Position numbers and translations under genes: made by a program. This document shows, piece after piece, positions 33,097 to 43,363 of a DNA stretch of 64,000 nt. The first letter of the stretch is position 1. Each line of letters begins with the position of its first letter. Origin of the DNA: Aedes albopictus (Eukaryota; Arthropoda; Insecta; Diptera; Culicidae); assembly GCF_035046485.1 (NCBI RefSeq), contig NC_085138.1:22272940-22336939 (forward strand), read 5' to 3'. The notes below the pieces were generated by a model. That model did no database searches. It saw nothing but the letters and a program-made list of their open reading frames with translations, and was not told where the DNA came from.

Positions 33097-34718
33097 GCAC
33101 CTCAATGGCGACGTTGCAAGTACCGAAGGTGGCGTGGTAACAGATTTAGGAGCATGTGCACAGGACGAAAGACTTCCGGCCCCTAACCTCCAAGAGATTG
33201 AGGAGGAGGTTGGCCGGTTGAAAAACAACAAAGCCGCTGGAGCAGATCAACTACCAAGCGAGCTTCTAAAATACGGTGGAGAAGCACTGATGAGAGCACT
33301 ACATGGGTCATTACCAAGATTTGGGAGGAGGAAGTATTAACGGAGGAATGGATGGAAGGTATCGTGTGTCCCATCTACAAAAAGGGCGACAAGTTGGATT
33401 GCGGGAACTACCGCGCGATCACACTACCGAGCGCTGCCAACAAGATACTCTCTCAAATTTTATGCCGCCGTCTATCACCGATTGCAAGAGAGTTCGTGGG
33501 GCAATATCAGGCTGGATTCATGGGTGAACGCGCTACAACGGATCAGATGTTCGCCATCCGCCAGGTGTTGCAGAAATGCCGCGAATACAACGTGCCCACA
33601 CATCACTTGTTCATCGATTTCAAATCGGCGTATGATACAATCGATCGAGAACAGCTATGGCAGATTATGCACAAATACGGATTCCCGGATAAACTGATAC
33701 GATTGATCAAGGCGACGATGGATCGAGTGATGTGCGTAGTTCGAGTATCAGGGACACTCTCGAGTCCCTTCGAATCTTGGAGAGGGTTACGGCAAGGTGA
33801 TGGTCTTTCGTGCTTGCTGTTCAACATTGCGTTAGAGGGTGTAATAAGGAGAGCGGGGATTAACACGAGTGGGACGACTTTCACGAAGTCCGTTCAGCTG
33901 CTTGGTTTCGCTGATGATATTGATATTATTGCTCGTAAATTTGAGACGATGGCGGAAACGTATATCCGACTAAAGAGTGAAGCCAGGCGAATCGGATTAG
34001 TCATTAATGTGTCGAAGACAAAGTACATGATGGCAAAGGGCTCCAGGGAGGAATCACCGCGCCCGCCACCCCGAATTTATATCGACGGTGATGAAATCGA
34101 GGCGGTTGAAGAATTCGTGTATACTTGGGCTCACTGATGACCGCCGACAACGACACCAGCAGAGAAATTCAGAGGCGCATTGTGGCAGGAAATCGTGCTT
34201 ACTTTGGACTCCACAAAACTCTACGATCGAATAAAGTTCGCCGTAACACGAAGTTAACTATCTACAAAACGCTGATTAGACCGGTCGTCCTCTATGGGCA
34301 CGAAACATGGACCCTAAGTGCAGAGGACCAACGCGCCCTTGGAGTTTTCGAACGGAAGGTGTTGCGTACCATCTACGGAGGAGTGCCGATGGAAGACGGG
34401 ACTTGGAGAAGGCGAATGAATTACGAGCTGCATCAGCTGCTGAGAGAACCAACCATTGTCCACACCGCGAAAATCGGGAGGCTACGGTGGGCGAGTCACG
34501 TCATCAGAATGTCGGATAGCAACCCGACTAAAATGGTTCTCGAGAGTCATCCGACCGGTACAAGAAGACGTGGAGCGCAGCGAGCTAGGTGGGTCGACCC
34601 AGTAGAGGACGATCTGCGGACGCTACGCAGAGTGCGGAACTGGAGACAAACTGCCATGGACCGAGTGGAATGGAGACGGCTACTATGTACAGCAGAGGCC
34701 ACTCCGGCCTTAGCCTGA
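33097..34718 (+). pseudogene. JAM1-like reverse transcriptase with frameshifts
   Basis: Three frames are used (to about 33330, 33340-34130, 34125-34718). RT blocks in order: LKNNKAAGADQLPSELLK, WMEGIVCPIYKKGDKLDCGN, YRAITLPSAANKILSQ, YQAGFMGERATTDQ, HHLFIDFKSAYDTI (first catalytic Asp), GLRQGDGLSCLLFNIALE, LLGFADDIDIIA (catalytic ADD) and VINVSKTKYMM. The C-terminal domain has YGHETWTLSAEDQRALGVFE, then RRRMNYELHQLL and RWVDPVEDDLRTL. The active-site residues are intact, so decay is by indels rather than loss of the catalytic motif. Confidence 0.85.
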
Positions 34719-34735
34719 TCGGTAAGGTAAGTTGA

Positions 34736-35732
34736 AAGTTTACTACAATAAATACTGTGTTTCGCATCTTACAATTTTAATGAGTTGAATAAGTAGTTTG
34801 AAATTTAAGACCTTGCTAGTATAGCTTGCACCGATTAATGCCACCATTTGGCTGCCAAAAAAGTTTAATAAAACCAAACAACAATTATTTTATTACATGG
34901 GATGATGACTTGGCTTCATAAAATGCTAATTATTTGCAGTTCAATTGGTCGCACTCAAATATTGTAAATTTGATACTTTATGAGCACGAATAGCCAAATG
35001 GAAATACGCAAGTGGCGTTAACAAATAGTTGCCAATCATCATCATTACTTGGTGGACCATCACATTCATCCTCCAACAAACGGATTCCGCAAACTGCTCC
35101 AACCAACTGATGGACGAGCCATAATTTGCATAAATTGTGATTTGCACGTCCATAACCATCTTTGTCTTGTTTATTAGCTTTATGGTGATCGACCGTCGTC
35201 CCGTCACTGCGCTGCTGGATGATGGTTCATGGCTTTTTAATTGGTCAGACGCGCGGATGGGATTTTGGTCGGTATACCGTGAGGTCTCTCCTCGGCTGCA
35301 AAAATGCAAAAATTTGAAAGCTGGCTTTCTATACCAGCAAAACGGCGACACGACATTGTATAAGAAGCGCATCTTCTGTCTGGCTAGAGTTGCACTTTTC
35401 CTGCTAAGTAGCAAACAACCAAGAGCTGAGCTGCTAGTCACACTACTCATTTTGCACCTTGGCGCTAATGGCGACACAAGAGTTTCCGCAGTTACGAAAT
35501 GGGGGTTTAGAGATCGGAGAAGATACGAAATACCCACAGTTGTTACAATTGAAGTATGTAGACTATGGATTGAAGATCAATGGTCATTAAAATATGTATG
35601 CTATTCAGAAGTCAATTAATTCAAAGCTATGCCCTTTATCAAATTTAATCTTAATCGATATTACAATAAACAAACAAACCTCTACTTTTACATTTGTACA
35701 GATAACAAAACAACAAATCAAGCAAATTACAC
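34736..35732. other. Intergenic; one 160-codon frame without signature
   Basis: The plus frame 35137-35619 has a hydrophobic start but no recognisable domain, and overlaps an equally long minus frame (34941-35537). I do not call a gene. Confidence 0.35.
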
Positions 35733-36172
35733 CGTTCAACACTAAATTTTGTTATGGGATGAGATAAAAAATAACAGGGATTTGGGACCCTAGAAGTGTC
35801 ATAGTGAAAGAATTTTTAAAAAATATTGGAACGGGCCTTCACAGTTTAAAACCGAAGTTTGTATTGAGAACTTGGGGTGTTCAATTGATGTGTGCATTAG
35901 AACTCGCTGTGCATATATTTAGGCGTTAGGCAATAACGAAACCAACCCAAAAACCGAAAACGCCTAAAAATATGCACGACACGTTCTAATGCACATATCA
36001 ATTGAACACCCCAAGTTCTCCATACAAACTTCGGTTTTGAACTGTGAAGGCCCGGTCCAATATTTTTCAAAAATTCTTTCACTTTGACACTTCTAGGGTC
36101 CCAAACCCCTGTTATTTTTTTTCTCATCCCATAACACCAAATTTTGTAAAATTTTGTCGAGCAGTGTTATTA
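35733..36172. mobile_element. Palindromic MITE, about 440 bp, mariner-like ends
   Basis: The left arm (tgttatgggatgag, gggaccctagaagtgtca, ggcctt-cacagtt, cttggggtgttcaattga) is mirrored by the right arm up to ctcatcccataaca near 36125. The outer ends are imperfect (caccgttcaacac against cactgctcgacaa). TA-rich flanks suggest a TA duplication, not certain. Confidence 0.78.
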
Positions 36173-36558
36173 TCAACCAATACCATCGGGATCGTTACTC
36201 GTTCGAATGGACAAAGCACTTAACGGCCTTGACCACGATGTACTCTTTTGGCCTACAGTTGACGACTTCGCTGTACCAATCAAACTGAAGGCAAAGGTGC
36301 TCTTTAAAGACCATCGTGTCGTCGATGACGGTGAATGGATAGTTGATAATATTTGTACAGGCTTCACCATTCATCACTGGATAACTCCCGGTCATTTCAA
36401 GAGAGCCATCCAGATTGCAATTAACATTGAGATGCACTATGCATGCAAAATATTTGAACGTGCTTTTATAATTATTTAATTGTGATAGGGTTATTCGCCA
36501 TTTGGAGAACACTATCCTAATGTTGAAAAGTTTCCGATAATCTTATTATAAATCGAAC
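36173..36558. other. Unassigned stretch with antiparallel open frames
   Basis: 90 codons open on plus (36207-36479) and 105 on minus (36195-36512). The minus frame has a GEACTNIINYPF segment that loosely resembles ML/NPC2-type proteins, but cysteines and signal peptide are not in place. I do not assign a function. A decayed host exon is possible. Confidence 0.25.
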
Positions 36559-36562
36559 TTAA

Positions 36563-36807
36563 GGTGAAACATCAAGAAATCCCATTGAAATGTTGCATAC
36601 AAACTTCAGAGGCACAAATCTGACGAACGAAGCATCGAATCAAGCCGCACTTGTTTATCCTGGCTTTGCTCACTTGTAAAAAGAGGCAGCTTTTGCAAAT
36701 CGAGAGCATTTGTTTACAAACTTTCAAGATTGGTGCTCTTAAAAACGTGAGTAGGGGACCAAGTCAGCCATTATGGCAGCCATGTTTGTACTCTCTGAAG
36801 TTTCCCC
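36563..36807. mobile_element. TTAA-type MITE, 245 bp (copy 1 of 3)
   Basis: Begins (TTAA)GGTGAAACATCAAGAAATCC and ends gaagtttcccc(TTAA). TTAA lies at 36559-36562 and 36808-36811. It shares most of its interior with 52701-52945 and 60882-61125: ctttgctcacttg, a gtgagt(a/t)gg-gacca-gtc-gccatt block and ggcagcca. Its right TTAA is also the left TTAA of the next element. Confidence 0.85.
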
Positions 36808-36811
36808 TTAA

Positions 36812-37163
36812 GGCGAAACTGGAAGCATTTTCTCATTTTTTCGGTTTTTGATTTTTTTATTAAATAACGAAACAATATTTTCAAAATCGGTTTTCATACA
36901 CATGTAGAGTATGGATCAAGGTATCTGCTGAATTTTTTTGAGGTGGAAAATGTTTTCTATTTTTGCAGAAACCATTTTTTTGTAAAATTTTGTTCAAAAA
37001 TGGTTTCTAAAAAAACGAAAAACATTTTCCACTACAAAAAAAATTCAGTAGATACCTTGATCCATACTCTACATGTGCACGAAAATCGATTTTGAAAATA
37101 TTGCTTCGTTATTTAATAAAAAATCAAAAACCAAAAAAGTGAGGAAATGCTTCCAGTTTCGCC
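36812..37163. mobile_element. TTAA-type hairpin MITE, 352 bp, TIR GGCGAAACTGGAAGCATTT
   Basis: Both ends carry GGCGAAACTGGAAGCATTT inverted. Nearly the whole element is one hairpin centred near 36988 (ggaaaatgttt / aaacattttcc, ggtatctgctgaatttt / aaattcagtagatacc). TTAA is at 36808-36811 and 37164-37167. Confidence 0.85.
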
Positions 37164-37167
37164 TTAA

Positions 37168-37904
37168 GTTATTCTCGCACAATAGAAACGGCTATATCTA
37201 CATCAGTTGTTACCAGTATACATGAGTGCCGCGTTATTTTGCTCCGATTTAGTTACAAAATTATAAATATTTTGAGTGTAGAATTAGCATTTAAGTTAAA
37301 ATACACATTAATAAAAACAAAAAACAAAATCCATTTTAAAATTTTATTGAAAATTTCGTACCGTTGATGACACGAAAACTGCACAATTATTCAAATTTAT
37401 TTCATGACATCCCCGTCACGAAGCTTAATAGCTTTCAAACCGACCACATATATAGTTTTAAAACACTAACATCGTTTCTGAAACTCACACTTAGAAATTC
37501 TGAAATTTCCACGAAACGGAATCACCAAAAAACGTAAATGTTTTCAAGATTGAATCACAAATTGGACTCAATTTTACGCGCATCATGTAAGTGCTGGTTG
37601 GTTAACAAATCAGTTTCACCAGAAACGTAGAATCAGTATCACGTTCATCAGCCACCTTCCAACTCGGTGAAATAGCCGAGAGGTAAGAGATGTGGCTCAC
37701 GATCAGCAGATCCGGAGTTCGAATCCCGTGCATGACAATATTTTACTTTTCTATGTTTTATCTGTCAAATCGGTTCTAGCGATTGCTAGACGCTAAGAAA
37801 ACATAAGTTTTATTTTGGAATGTCTTGAAAGACGTAAATTTACATGTTATAACCTCTAAATTTGTTGATGATGATTAACCTGGGCTTGTTAGGGGAATAT
37901 CTGT
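37168..37904. other. AT-rich stretch with a tRNA-like segment
   Basis: 37673-37735 has tagccgagaggtaagag followed by gagttcgaatcccg, an A-box/B-box pair of a tRNA-derived sequence. The ends do not pair into an acceptor stem, so I regard it as SINE debris, not a tRNA gene. Confidence 0.45.
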
Positions 37905-38239
37905 AAATAAAAAGAAAATCGCGTTAAGTACTGTTCCTTTGAATTCCACTAAGAATTTGCATTCTTTGGCAGATACGTATTTCGACCTCAACTGTAAGGT
38001 CGTCTTCAGTGTCTTGTACTTGACTCGACTGAAGAGATCCATCGCATTCTACACGTTTTAAACATCTTGGGTAACAAAAATAAGTAACTTAATCTAGATA
38101 GTTTTTTTTTTCTCCGAGCATGCAAAAACTTATATCTAAATTAACCTCCACCATAGAATAAAAAATTCCTCCAGCACCGAATAGGTACATTTTCCTCCAG
38201 CACAAGATAGGTAAACAAAGTTCATATATCACAGGTACA

Positions 38240-39840
38240 TTATGAGACGCACGCCATACGAGAGTGCTTAGGGGGTAATAATTTGAAAAGCCACGAACTT
38301 CCATTGCCTTGATCCTTATTCAACAGAGTGTTAGGTACCTGTTTGTATATCTCTAGACTCTCAGCAACGTCCAATTTCCAAGGTGAAGTTACATTTCGCA
38401 AAATCTGAATATCCTCTGTAGTTACAGGGTGACCCTCCTCAAAGACATGTTCAGCAACTTTCGACCTGAAATCGTATTCCAAACCTCTACTCACTGTCCT
38501 CTGCGCCTTTCCTACCTCCGCCATATGTTCCCTGAATCTAACCTCCAAAGACCGTTTTGTTTGACCAACGTAGACCTTATCACAATGGGAGCAACTGATT
38601 TTGTAAACGCCAGCTTTGTTAAGGGTGTTAACCGGATCCTTTGTAGAGCCTAACGAAGTCTTCAACTGATTGCTTCTGCTAGAAAATACTAAATCGATCC
38701 CGAAATTTCTGAGCCTAGAACGTAAACTATTAGTGATGTGTTGATCGAAGGGGACTGATACTCGCTTCAAAGATTCTGAAATAGGGGTAAGAGTTGTTAG
38801 GGAATCTCGATATCGCAACCTCTCCTTTTTGTCGATGATGGCCTGAATTGTCCTCTCCTTGTATCCGTTGATTTTCGCTGTTTCGAATATATGAGTGAGT
38901 TCCTTATTCTTCCCGTCATCGCTTAGAGGTAGAGTCTGCATTCGGTGAACCATGTGGTGAAAAGCTGCCATCTTATGTTGGAAGGAGTGATTCGACGAAT
39001 AGGGGATGACACGCATGGTGTTGGTAGGTTTCCTGTAAATCTCGAATTCGAACGAAGAACTGTCTTCCCTTTTAACTAATAGATCCAAAAATGGAAGTTT
39101 TCCCTCCTTTTTTTCCTCGTGAGTGAACCTGATATCCTTATGCACATTGTTGATGACCTCTAGAACCTTAGATAAAGCTTCCCGTTTGATCACACTGAAA
39201 ATATCGTCAACGTACCTCCACCATTTCCCCGGAAGTAAACCTTGCTCCTTTAGCTTGGTTTCTAAATTTGCCATGAAAAGCTCGCATAGAAATGGGGATA
39301 GGGGATTTCCCATGGGGGCACCTTTGGTCTGCTTGTAGAACTGTCCACGGAATTGGAAGTAATTCTCATCCATGCACAGTCTAGCTAAACGTAAATAAGT
39401 CCTAACTTTTCCTTTCCAAGTTGCGTCAGACTTTTGGGGTAGTAACCAATCCTCGAGAAGGTTAAGAGCATCCTTTACAGGGACACTTGGGAATAGTGCT
39501 GCGACGTCGAAAGAAACCATAATCTCGTCCTCCTCGATGGTTCCTGATTCCAACAACTTTTGGGTGAACTCCTGAGTGTTTTTGACCGAACTGGTGGGGA
39601 AGGGTTTTGGCATACTTTGGAACTCTTTGACTAACCATTTAGCCAATTTGTGGGTAGGGGATCCTTCAGCTGAAATAATCTCTCGCATCTCTTGACCGGG
39701 TTTGTGAATTTTAGGAAGACCTTTGATCCGCGGAAGAATGGGATTTGCTTCCTTCAAACGAGCTTCTCCGATGATGGGTTTACAGTCTTTCAGGGTCTTG
39801 TCTGTCTGCTTAATTAGTCCGGGTAGTGGGTCTACTCGTA
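38240..39840 (-). CDS. Penelope-like reverse transcriptase with C-terminal GIY-YIG endonuclease (N-terminally truncated)
   Basis: About 531 uninterrupted codons from RVDPLPGLIKQ. Residues upstream of that in the open frame are antisense of the neighbouring inverted piece and are not part of the protein. RT blocks: LPRIKGLPKIHKPG, MREIISAEGSPTHKLA, ILVSFDV-like MVSFDVAALFPSV (first Asp), KQTKGAPMGNPLSPFLCE, WWRYVDDIFSVI (catalytic YVDD), KEGKLPFLDLLVKR and IYRKPTNT. The C-terminal domain has GVYKISC, then CDKVYVGQTKRSLEVRFREH (GIY-YIG core with the conserved Arg), and VAEHVFEEGHPV with the candidate catalytic Glu. No stop or frameshift is seen, unlike every other retroelement frame in the window. 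The missing start makes it a truncated copy. Confidence 0.9.
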
Positions 39841-39841
39841 G

Positions 39842-40189
39842 ATGACTTCGAAGCCAGACGTGGAACAGATCATCGTGGACATGGAAACAGCGATCACACA
39901 GAACGTTAACATCAAAGACCAAAATACAGCCAGGAACATCGTAGCAGACGCCATCAAAACAGGACAGCACAGTAAGGTAAATTCAGACGAGACAAGGATT
40001 GTAACGGAACTTAAAAAGAAACCAGTATACTACATGAAGGTAGACAAAGGAAACGCGGTTGTTATTATGGACAAGAAGGACTACGACGAACAGATGGAGA
40101 AGAAGATAAACGAAGGACCATACAGACAGCTGGAGGAAAATGTACCTATTCGGTGGTGGAGGAATTTTTTATTCTATGGTGGAGGTTAA
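39842..40189 (+). pseudogene. Penelope-like N-terminal coding segment, inverted and fused to 3' UTR
   Basis: From an ATG at 39842, about 99 codons of Penelope N-terminal sequence: VEQIIVDMETAI, then VDKGNAVVIMDKKDYDEQME and EGPYRQLEEN. From 40130 on the frame reads into 3' UTR sequence and stops at 40189. The VDKGNAVVIMDKKDY block is the hallmark of the region just upstream of the Penelope RT core. It ends almost where the minus-strand body begins, so the two halves are complementary parts of one protein. Confidence 0.85.
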
Positions 40190-40429
40190 TTTAGATATAA
40201 GTTTTTGCATGCTCGGAGAAAAAAAAACTATCTAGATTAAGTTACTTATTTTTGTTACCCAAGATGTTTAAAACGTGTAGAATGCGATGGATCTCTTCAG
40301 TCGAGTCAAGTACAAGACACTGAAGACGACCTTACAGTTGAGGTCGAAATACGTATCTGTCAAAGGATGCAAATTCTTAGTGGAATTCAAAGCAACAGTA
40401 CTTAACGCGATTTTCTTTTTATTTTCTAA

Positions 40430-40704
40430 ATTTGTGTTTTTGAAGATGCTCGTATATGTCAGGTTCAGGACACTTAAAATTACATGGTATTTTCTAGGTG
40501 TGTATATGAAGTAAATTATTACACTAAATTATTTTTTTACACGTTCTTTTTATGTGGTTTTACATTACACTATTTTTACACGGTTTTCTCGAAATTACGT
40601 GATACGCTTTTGGAACGATTCTTCTCTCCTGGTCGTTATTTCTTTCCGACGGGGCTCAAATTTCTACCAGAGATCCTCTCTTATCATCGTTGATGCCCTG
40701 TTAT
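40430..40704. other. AT-rich spacer, nothing recognised
   Basis: No domain, repeat termini or tRNA-like features seen. Confidence 0.3.
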
Positions 40705-40708
40705 TTAA

Positions 40709-40823
40709 CCCTAGAAGGGATACCTTCATGGCCTCAGTTTCGTCACCTCGCTGAGTGTGTTCCATCAAAGACGAGCTCTGAAACGCGCTTGGGGTCCAAT
40801 GGACCCCAGGTATCCTTTTAGGG
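40709..40823. mobile_element. piggyBac-like MITE, 115 bp, CCCTAGAAGGGATACC ends, TTAA TSD
   Basis: CCCTAGAAGGGATACCT at the left, and CCCTAAAAGGATACCTGGGG as inverse of the right end. TTAA is at 40705-40708 and 40824-40827. The CCCTAGAA terminus is that of piggyBac-type elements. Confidence 0.83.
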
Positions 40824-40961
40824 TTAAAAACGAGCCGATAAAAAAAGTTTTGATTTTTTTTTCATACGATATTTTAATTTTTGTGCTGCTGATTGCTCAA
40901 ATTAACGGTTTTGACATTTACAAAGTTGAATGGGTGTTTAAATCATGTTAGCCAAACACTA

Positions 40962-41625
40962 CACGCAGAAAAGAGGCGCTTGTTCAAAACAATAAAACGC
41001 ATGGTTGATTTTCAAACTGAGAATTTACTTTTTCCAAAGTTATATTTAATTATTTTCATTTAGAGTTTATCGATAAAAACAACCGATTATCATCATTTCA
41101 TATAATGTCAAAAATTTCATTTGTTTCAACAAAATAAAAACCATAAACATGGTCCGAAAGCACTCACACATCTATAAAATGCTTACCCCAACATCGCCAC
41201 AACGAAGAAGGTGTAGCAAATCCATCATAATGCGCAGGTACTCACGACAGCATCCACAAAAAGTTGATCGGTTTCGCCTTTTTTGTCTTTTTTTTAGTCG
41301 TTCTCCTCCCCATCCGCATACTGACGGTCTAAAAATAGATTTCCGAGCTGCCGCAGTTGCTGCCGTCACCAACACAATCACATTCCGGGTTTGTTAGTGG
41401 CAAAAATGCAGTCGTTTGAATCAATCCATTATTTCATGTTGAAAATACCATATCTCTGTTTGTTTTAACAAACTGTCAAAAATTTCGACAAATGAAAATA
41501 TTTGTATTATCAAACAATAGAACAGTTCAGTTTAAACTAGAAATCAGTTTGTCGCTATAGTAAACTGAAAAATCGGTTGAATTGAACTAGAATTTAATTG
41601 TGTTTACAATTTATTTTTCTGCGTG
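40962..41625. mobile_element. MITE, 664 bp, CACGCAGAAAA termini, TA TSD
   Basis: CACGCAGAAAAGAGG on the left, CACGCAGAAAAATAA as the inverse of the right end. TA is at 40960-40961 and 41626-41627. No transposase frame. Confidence 0.78.
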
Positions 41626-41627
41626 TA

Positions 41628-41750
41628 CAGTGACCCCACAATTTATGAATCGGCAAAAATGACCACAGTTTATGGATCACTCATTTGATCAACATGGTGA
41701 TTCATAAATAGTGCACAAAATTAAGGTGATTCATCGGTGTGGGGTCACTG
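41628..41750. mobile_element. MITE, 123 bp, CAGTGACCCCACA termini, TA TSD
   Basis: CAGTGACCCCACA begins it and the inverse tgtggggtcactg ends it. TA is at 41626-41627 and 41751-41752. The left TA is the right TA of the preceding element. Confidence 0.85.
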
Positions 41751-41752
41751 TA

Positions 41753-42428
41753 CTTCAAACTAAAAATTACCTAAAGATGACTCATTCTATCTTTTCAAGA
41801 AATGACATTGAGCATTGTTGATATTTTGTAACTGGCACTAAATAAGTCACAATATCCGTATATATGTTATATTTGAGGGACGCGAGACCTTTTCCTGAAT
41901 AGAAATTGTAATGTAGGAAACATCAGCATACATCTACAATACATTAACATTTAACATATTACCGCAAAATTTGAATAAATTTGTTCGAGCTAGAACGTCT
42001 GTCTGCGATATTACATTGTTCTCCTAATGAAATCAGACTTCAATGTAACATCTAAGTACACAGTAGTACATAAGATTTACATGTACATAACGTCGAAGTA
42101 AAACTTCAATGTGATGTTAAATTTAACATCCTATAACATCCACAGGCAAACTCGTCTAATGTTTACATTAAAATCAAATGTTATATTGATTTCAACTATT
42201 GCTCGCTTGATACATCAGACTACATCTAATGACAGATAAATGTAATGTAACACTAGAATCGAACATCATATTGATGTCATGTATTGGTCACTTGAAACAC
42301 TCGATGCGGCTCCGTGGTCGTACGCCTAGTATCGTGCTTCACGGCGCTGGAATGAAACGTATCATAACTAAATGTCTACCTATTGTTGTAAGGTGGTGCT
42401 CAGAGGGAAAACGAGTATCTAAGAGTTA
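41753..42428. other. AT-rich stretch with recurrent tgtaacatc-like words
   Basis: Words such as atgtaacat, aatgttata and gaagttttac / gtaaaacttc recur between about 41920 and 42260, suggesting an old MITE. No ends could be fixed. Confidence 0.35.
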
Positions 42429-42912
42429 CTTACCTTACCGATCAGGCTAATGCCGGAGTGGCCTCTACTGTACATAGAAGCCGTCTCCATTCTACTCGGT
42501 CCGTGGCTGCGTGTCTCCAGTTCCGCATTCGGCGAAGGGTCCGCAAATCGTCCTCCACTTGATCGACCCAGCTAGCTCGCTGCGCACCACGCCTTCTTGT
42601 ACCGGTCGGATGGCTCTCAACAACCATTTTAATCGGGTTGCTATCTGACATCCTGATGACATGACCCGCCCACCGTAACCTCCCGATTTTCGCGGTATGG
42701 ACGATGGTTGGTTCTCTCAGCAGCTGATGCAGCTCGTGGTTCATTCGCCTTCTCCAATTCCCGTCTTCCATCTGCACTCCGCCGTAAATGGTACGCAACA
42801 CCTTCCGTTCGACAACTCCAAGGGCGCGTTGGTCCTGTGCATGTAGGGTCCATGCTTCGTGCTAATAGAGGACTACCGGTCTAATCAGCGTTTTGTAGAT
42901 AGTTAACTTCGT

Positions 42913-43351
42913 TTTTTGCCGGGGCCCGTGGCGTAGTGGCTACACGTTTGCTTCATAAGCAGATGGTCATGGGTTCGATCCCAGCCCCGGCACTTTCGTC
43001 AGTTGCTCTGTCCCCCTGAGAGCAGCTGACACTGACCCTCTTCTGAGCCCGTGGCTCAAATGGACCCGGATACTTGGACATCGGCGAACGGCAACCCATA
43101 ATGGACCCCCAATCGGACTGGAAACAGGAACAACCAACAGCCACACATAAACATCCTCGTGCTCATCATTCTACCATGATAGGGTAGAGTGTGAAAGCAG
43201 CGCAACGGCCACCAGTGCGATGTAGTACAATTAGAAATAGAATACATTTAGGCGCTGTACAAAGCAGTGCAGCTTCTAATTGGAATCGCTCACGGAGTGC
43301 CCTAGTGGACAATAGAGCTGTAAATTAGGTTAAGTGATTAAAGAATAAAAA
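42913..43351 (+). mobile_element. tRNA-derived SINE with intact-looking cloverleaf head, 8-bp TSD
   Basis: The head at 42918-42993 starts gccggggcccgtggcgtagt and ends cagccccggca. The acceptor halves gccgggg and ccccggc pair fully, and the anticodon loop reads ttcataa (CAT). The B box gggttcgatcccag is intact. The body ends in the shared tail seen at 16297, then aataaaaaa. The duplication aacttcgt is at 42905-42912 and 43352-43359. It is a SINE, not a tRNA gene, because the same tail occurs elsewhere without the head. Confidence 0.88.
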
Positions 43352-43363
43352 AACTTCGTGTTA

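Larger units (their letters stand above)
31440..34735 (+). mobile_element. RTE-clade (JAM1-like) non-LTR retrotransposon, near full length
   Basis: A leader (31440-31790) is followed by one polyprotein with endonuclease and RT (31795-34718). A very short 3' end reads tgatcggtaaggtaagt, a short tandem repeat of the kind that ends RTE elements. There is no gag. A second copy in the opposite orientation lies at 42430-44763, and its 3' end is the same. The Aedes JAM1 assignment is from memory of the clade. Confidence 0.85.
37905..40427 (-). mobile_element. Penelope-like element with inverted 5' segment and inverted terminal repeats
   Basis: The minus-strand body 39840-38240 encodes RT plus GIY-YIG endonuclease, followed by a 3' UTR (38239-37905). 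The N-terminal coding part is present in the opposite orientation at 39842-40138. It is fused there to a plus-oriented copy of the 3' UTR (40130-40427). The two UTR arms (about 297 bp) are inverted repeats. The fusion point has the microhomology ctggaggaaaatgta, present in both UTR and coding sequence. Penelope-type elements are known for terminal repeats in either orientation and for complex insertions. Confidence 0.9.

Noticed and set aside
35137..35619. 160-codon plus frame with hydrophobic start
   Set aside because: No family signature, and an equally long antisense frame exists; probably chance.
38240..39970. Full 576-codon reading of the Penelope frame
   Set aside because: The first 45 or so codons are antisense of the inverted N-terminal piece, not protein-coding sequence.
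42918..42993. Apparent methionine-type tRNA gene
   Set aside because: Same reasoning: SINE tail, A-run and 8-bp duplication; listed as a SINE despite the good cloverleaf.
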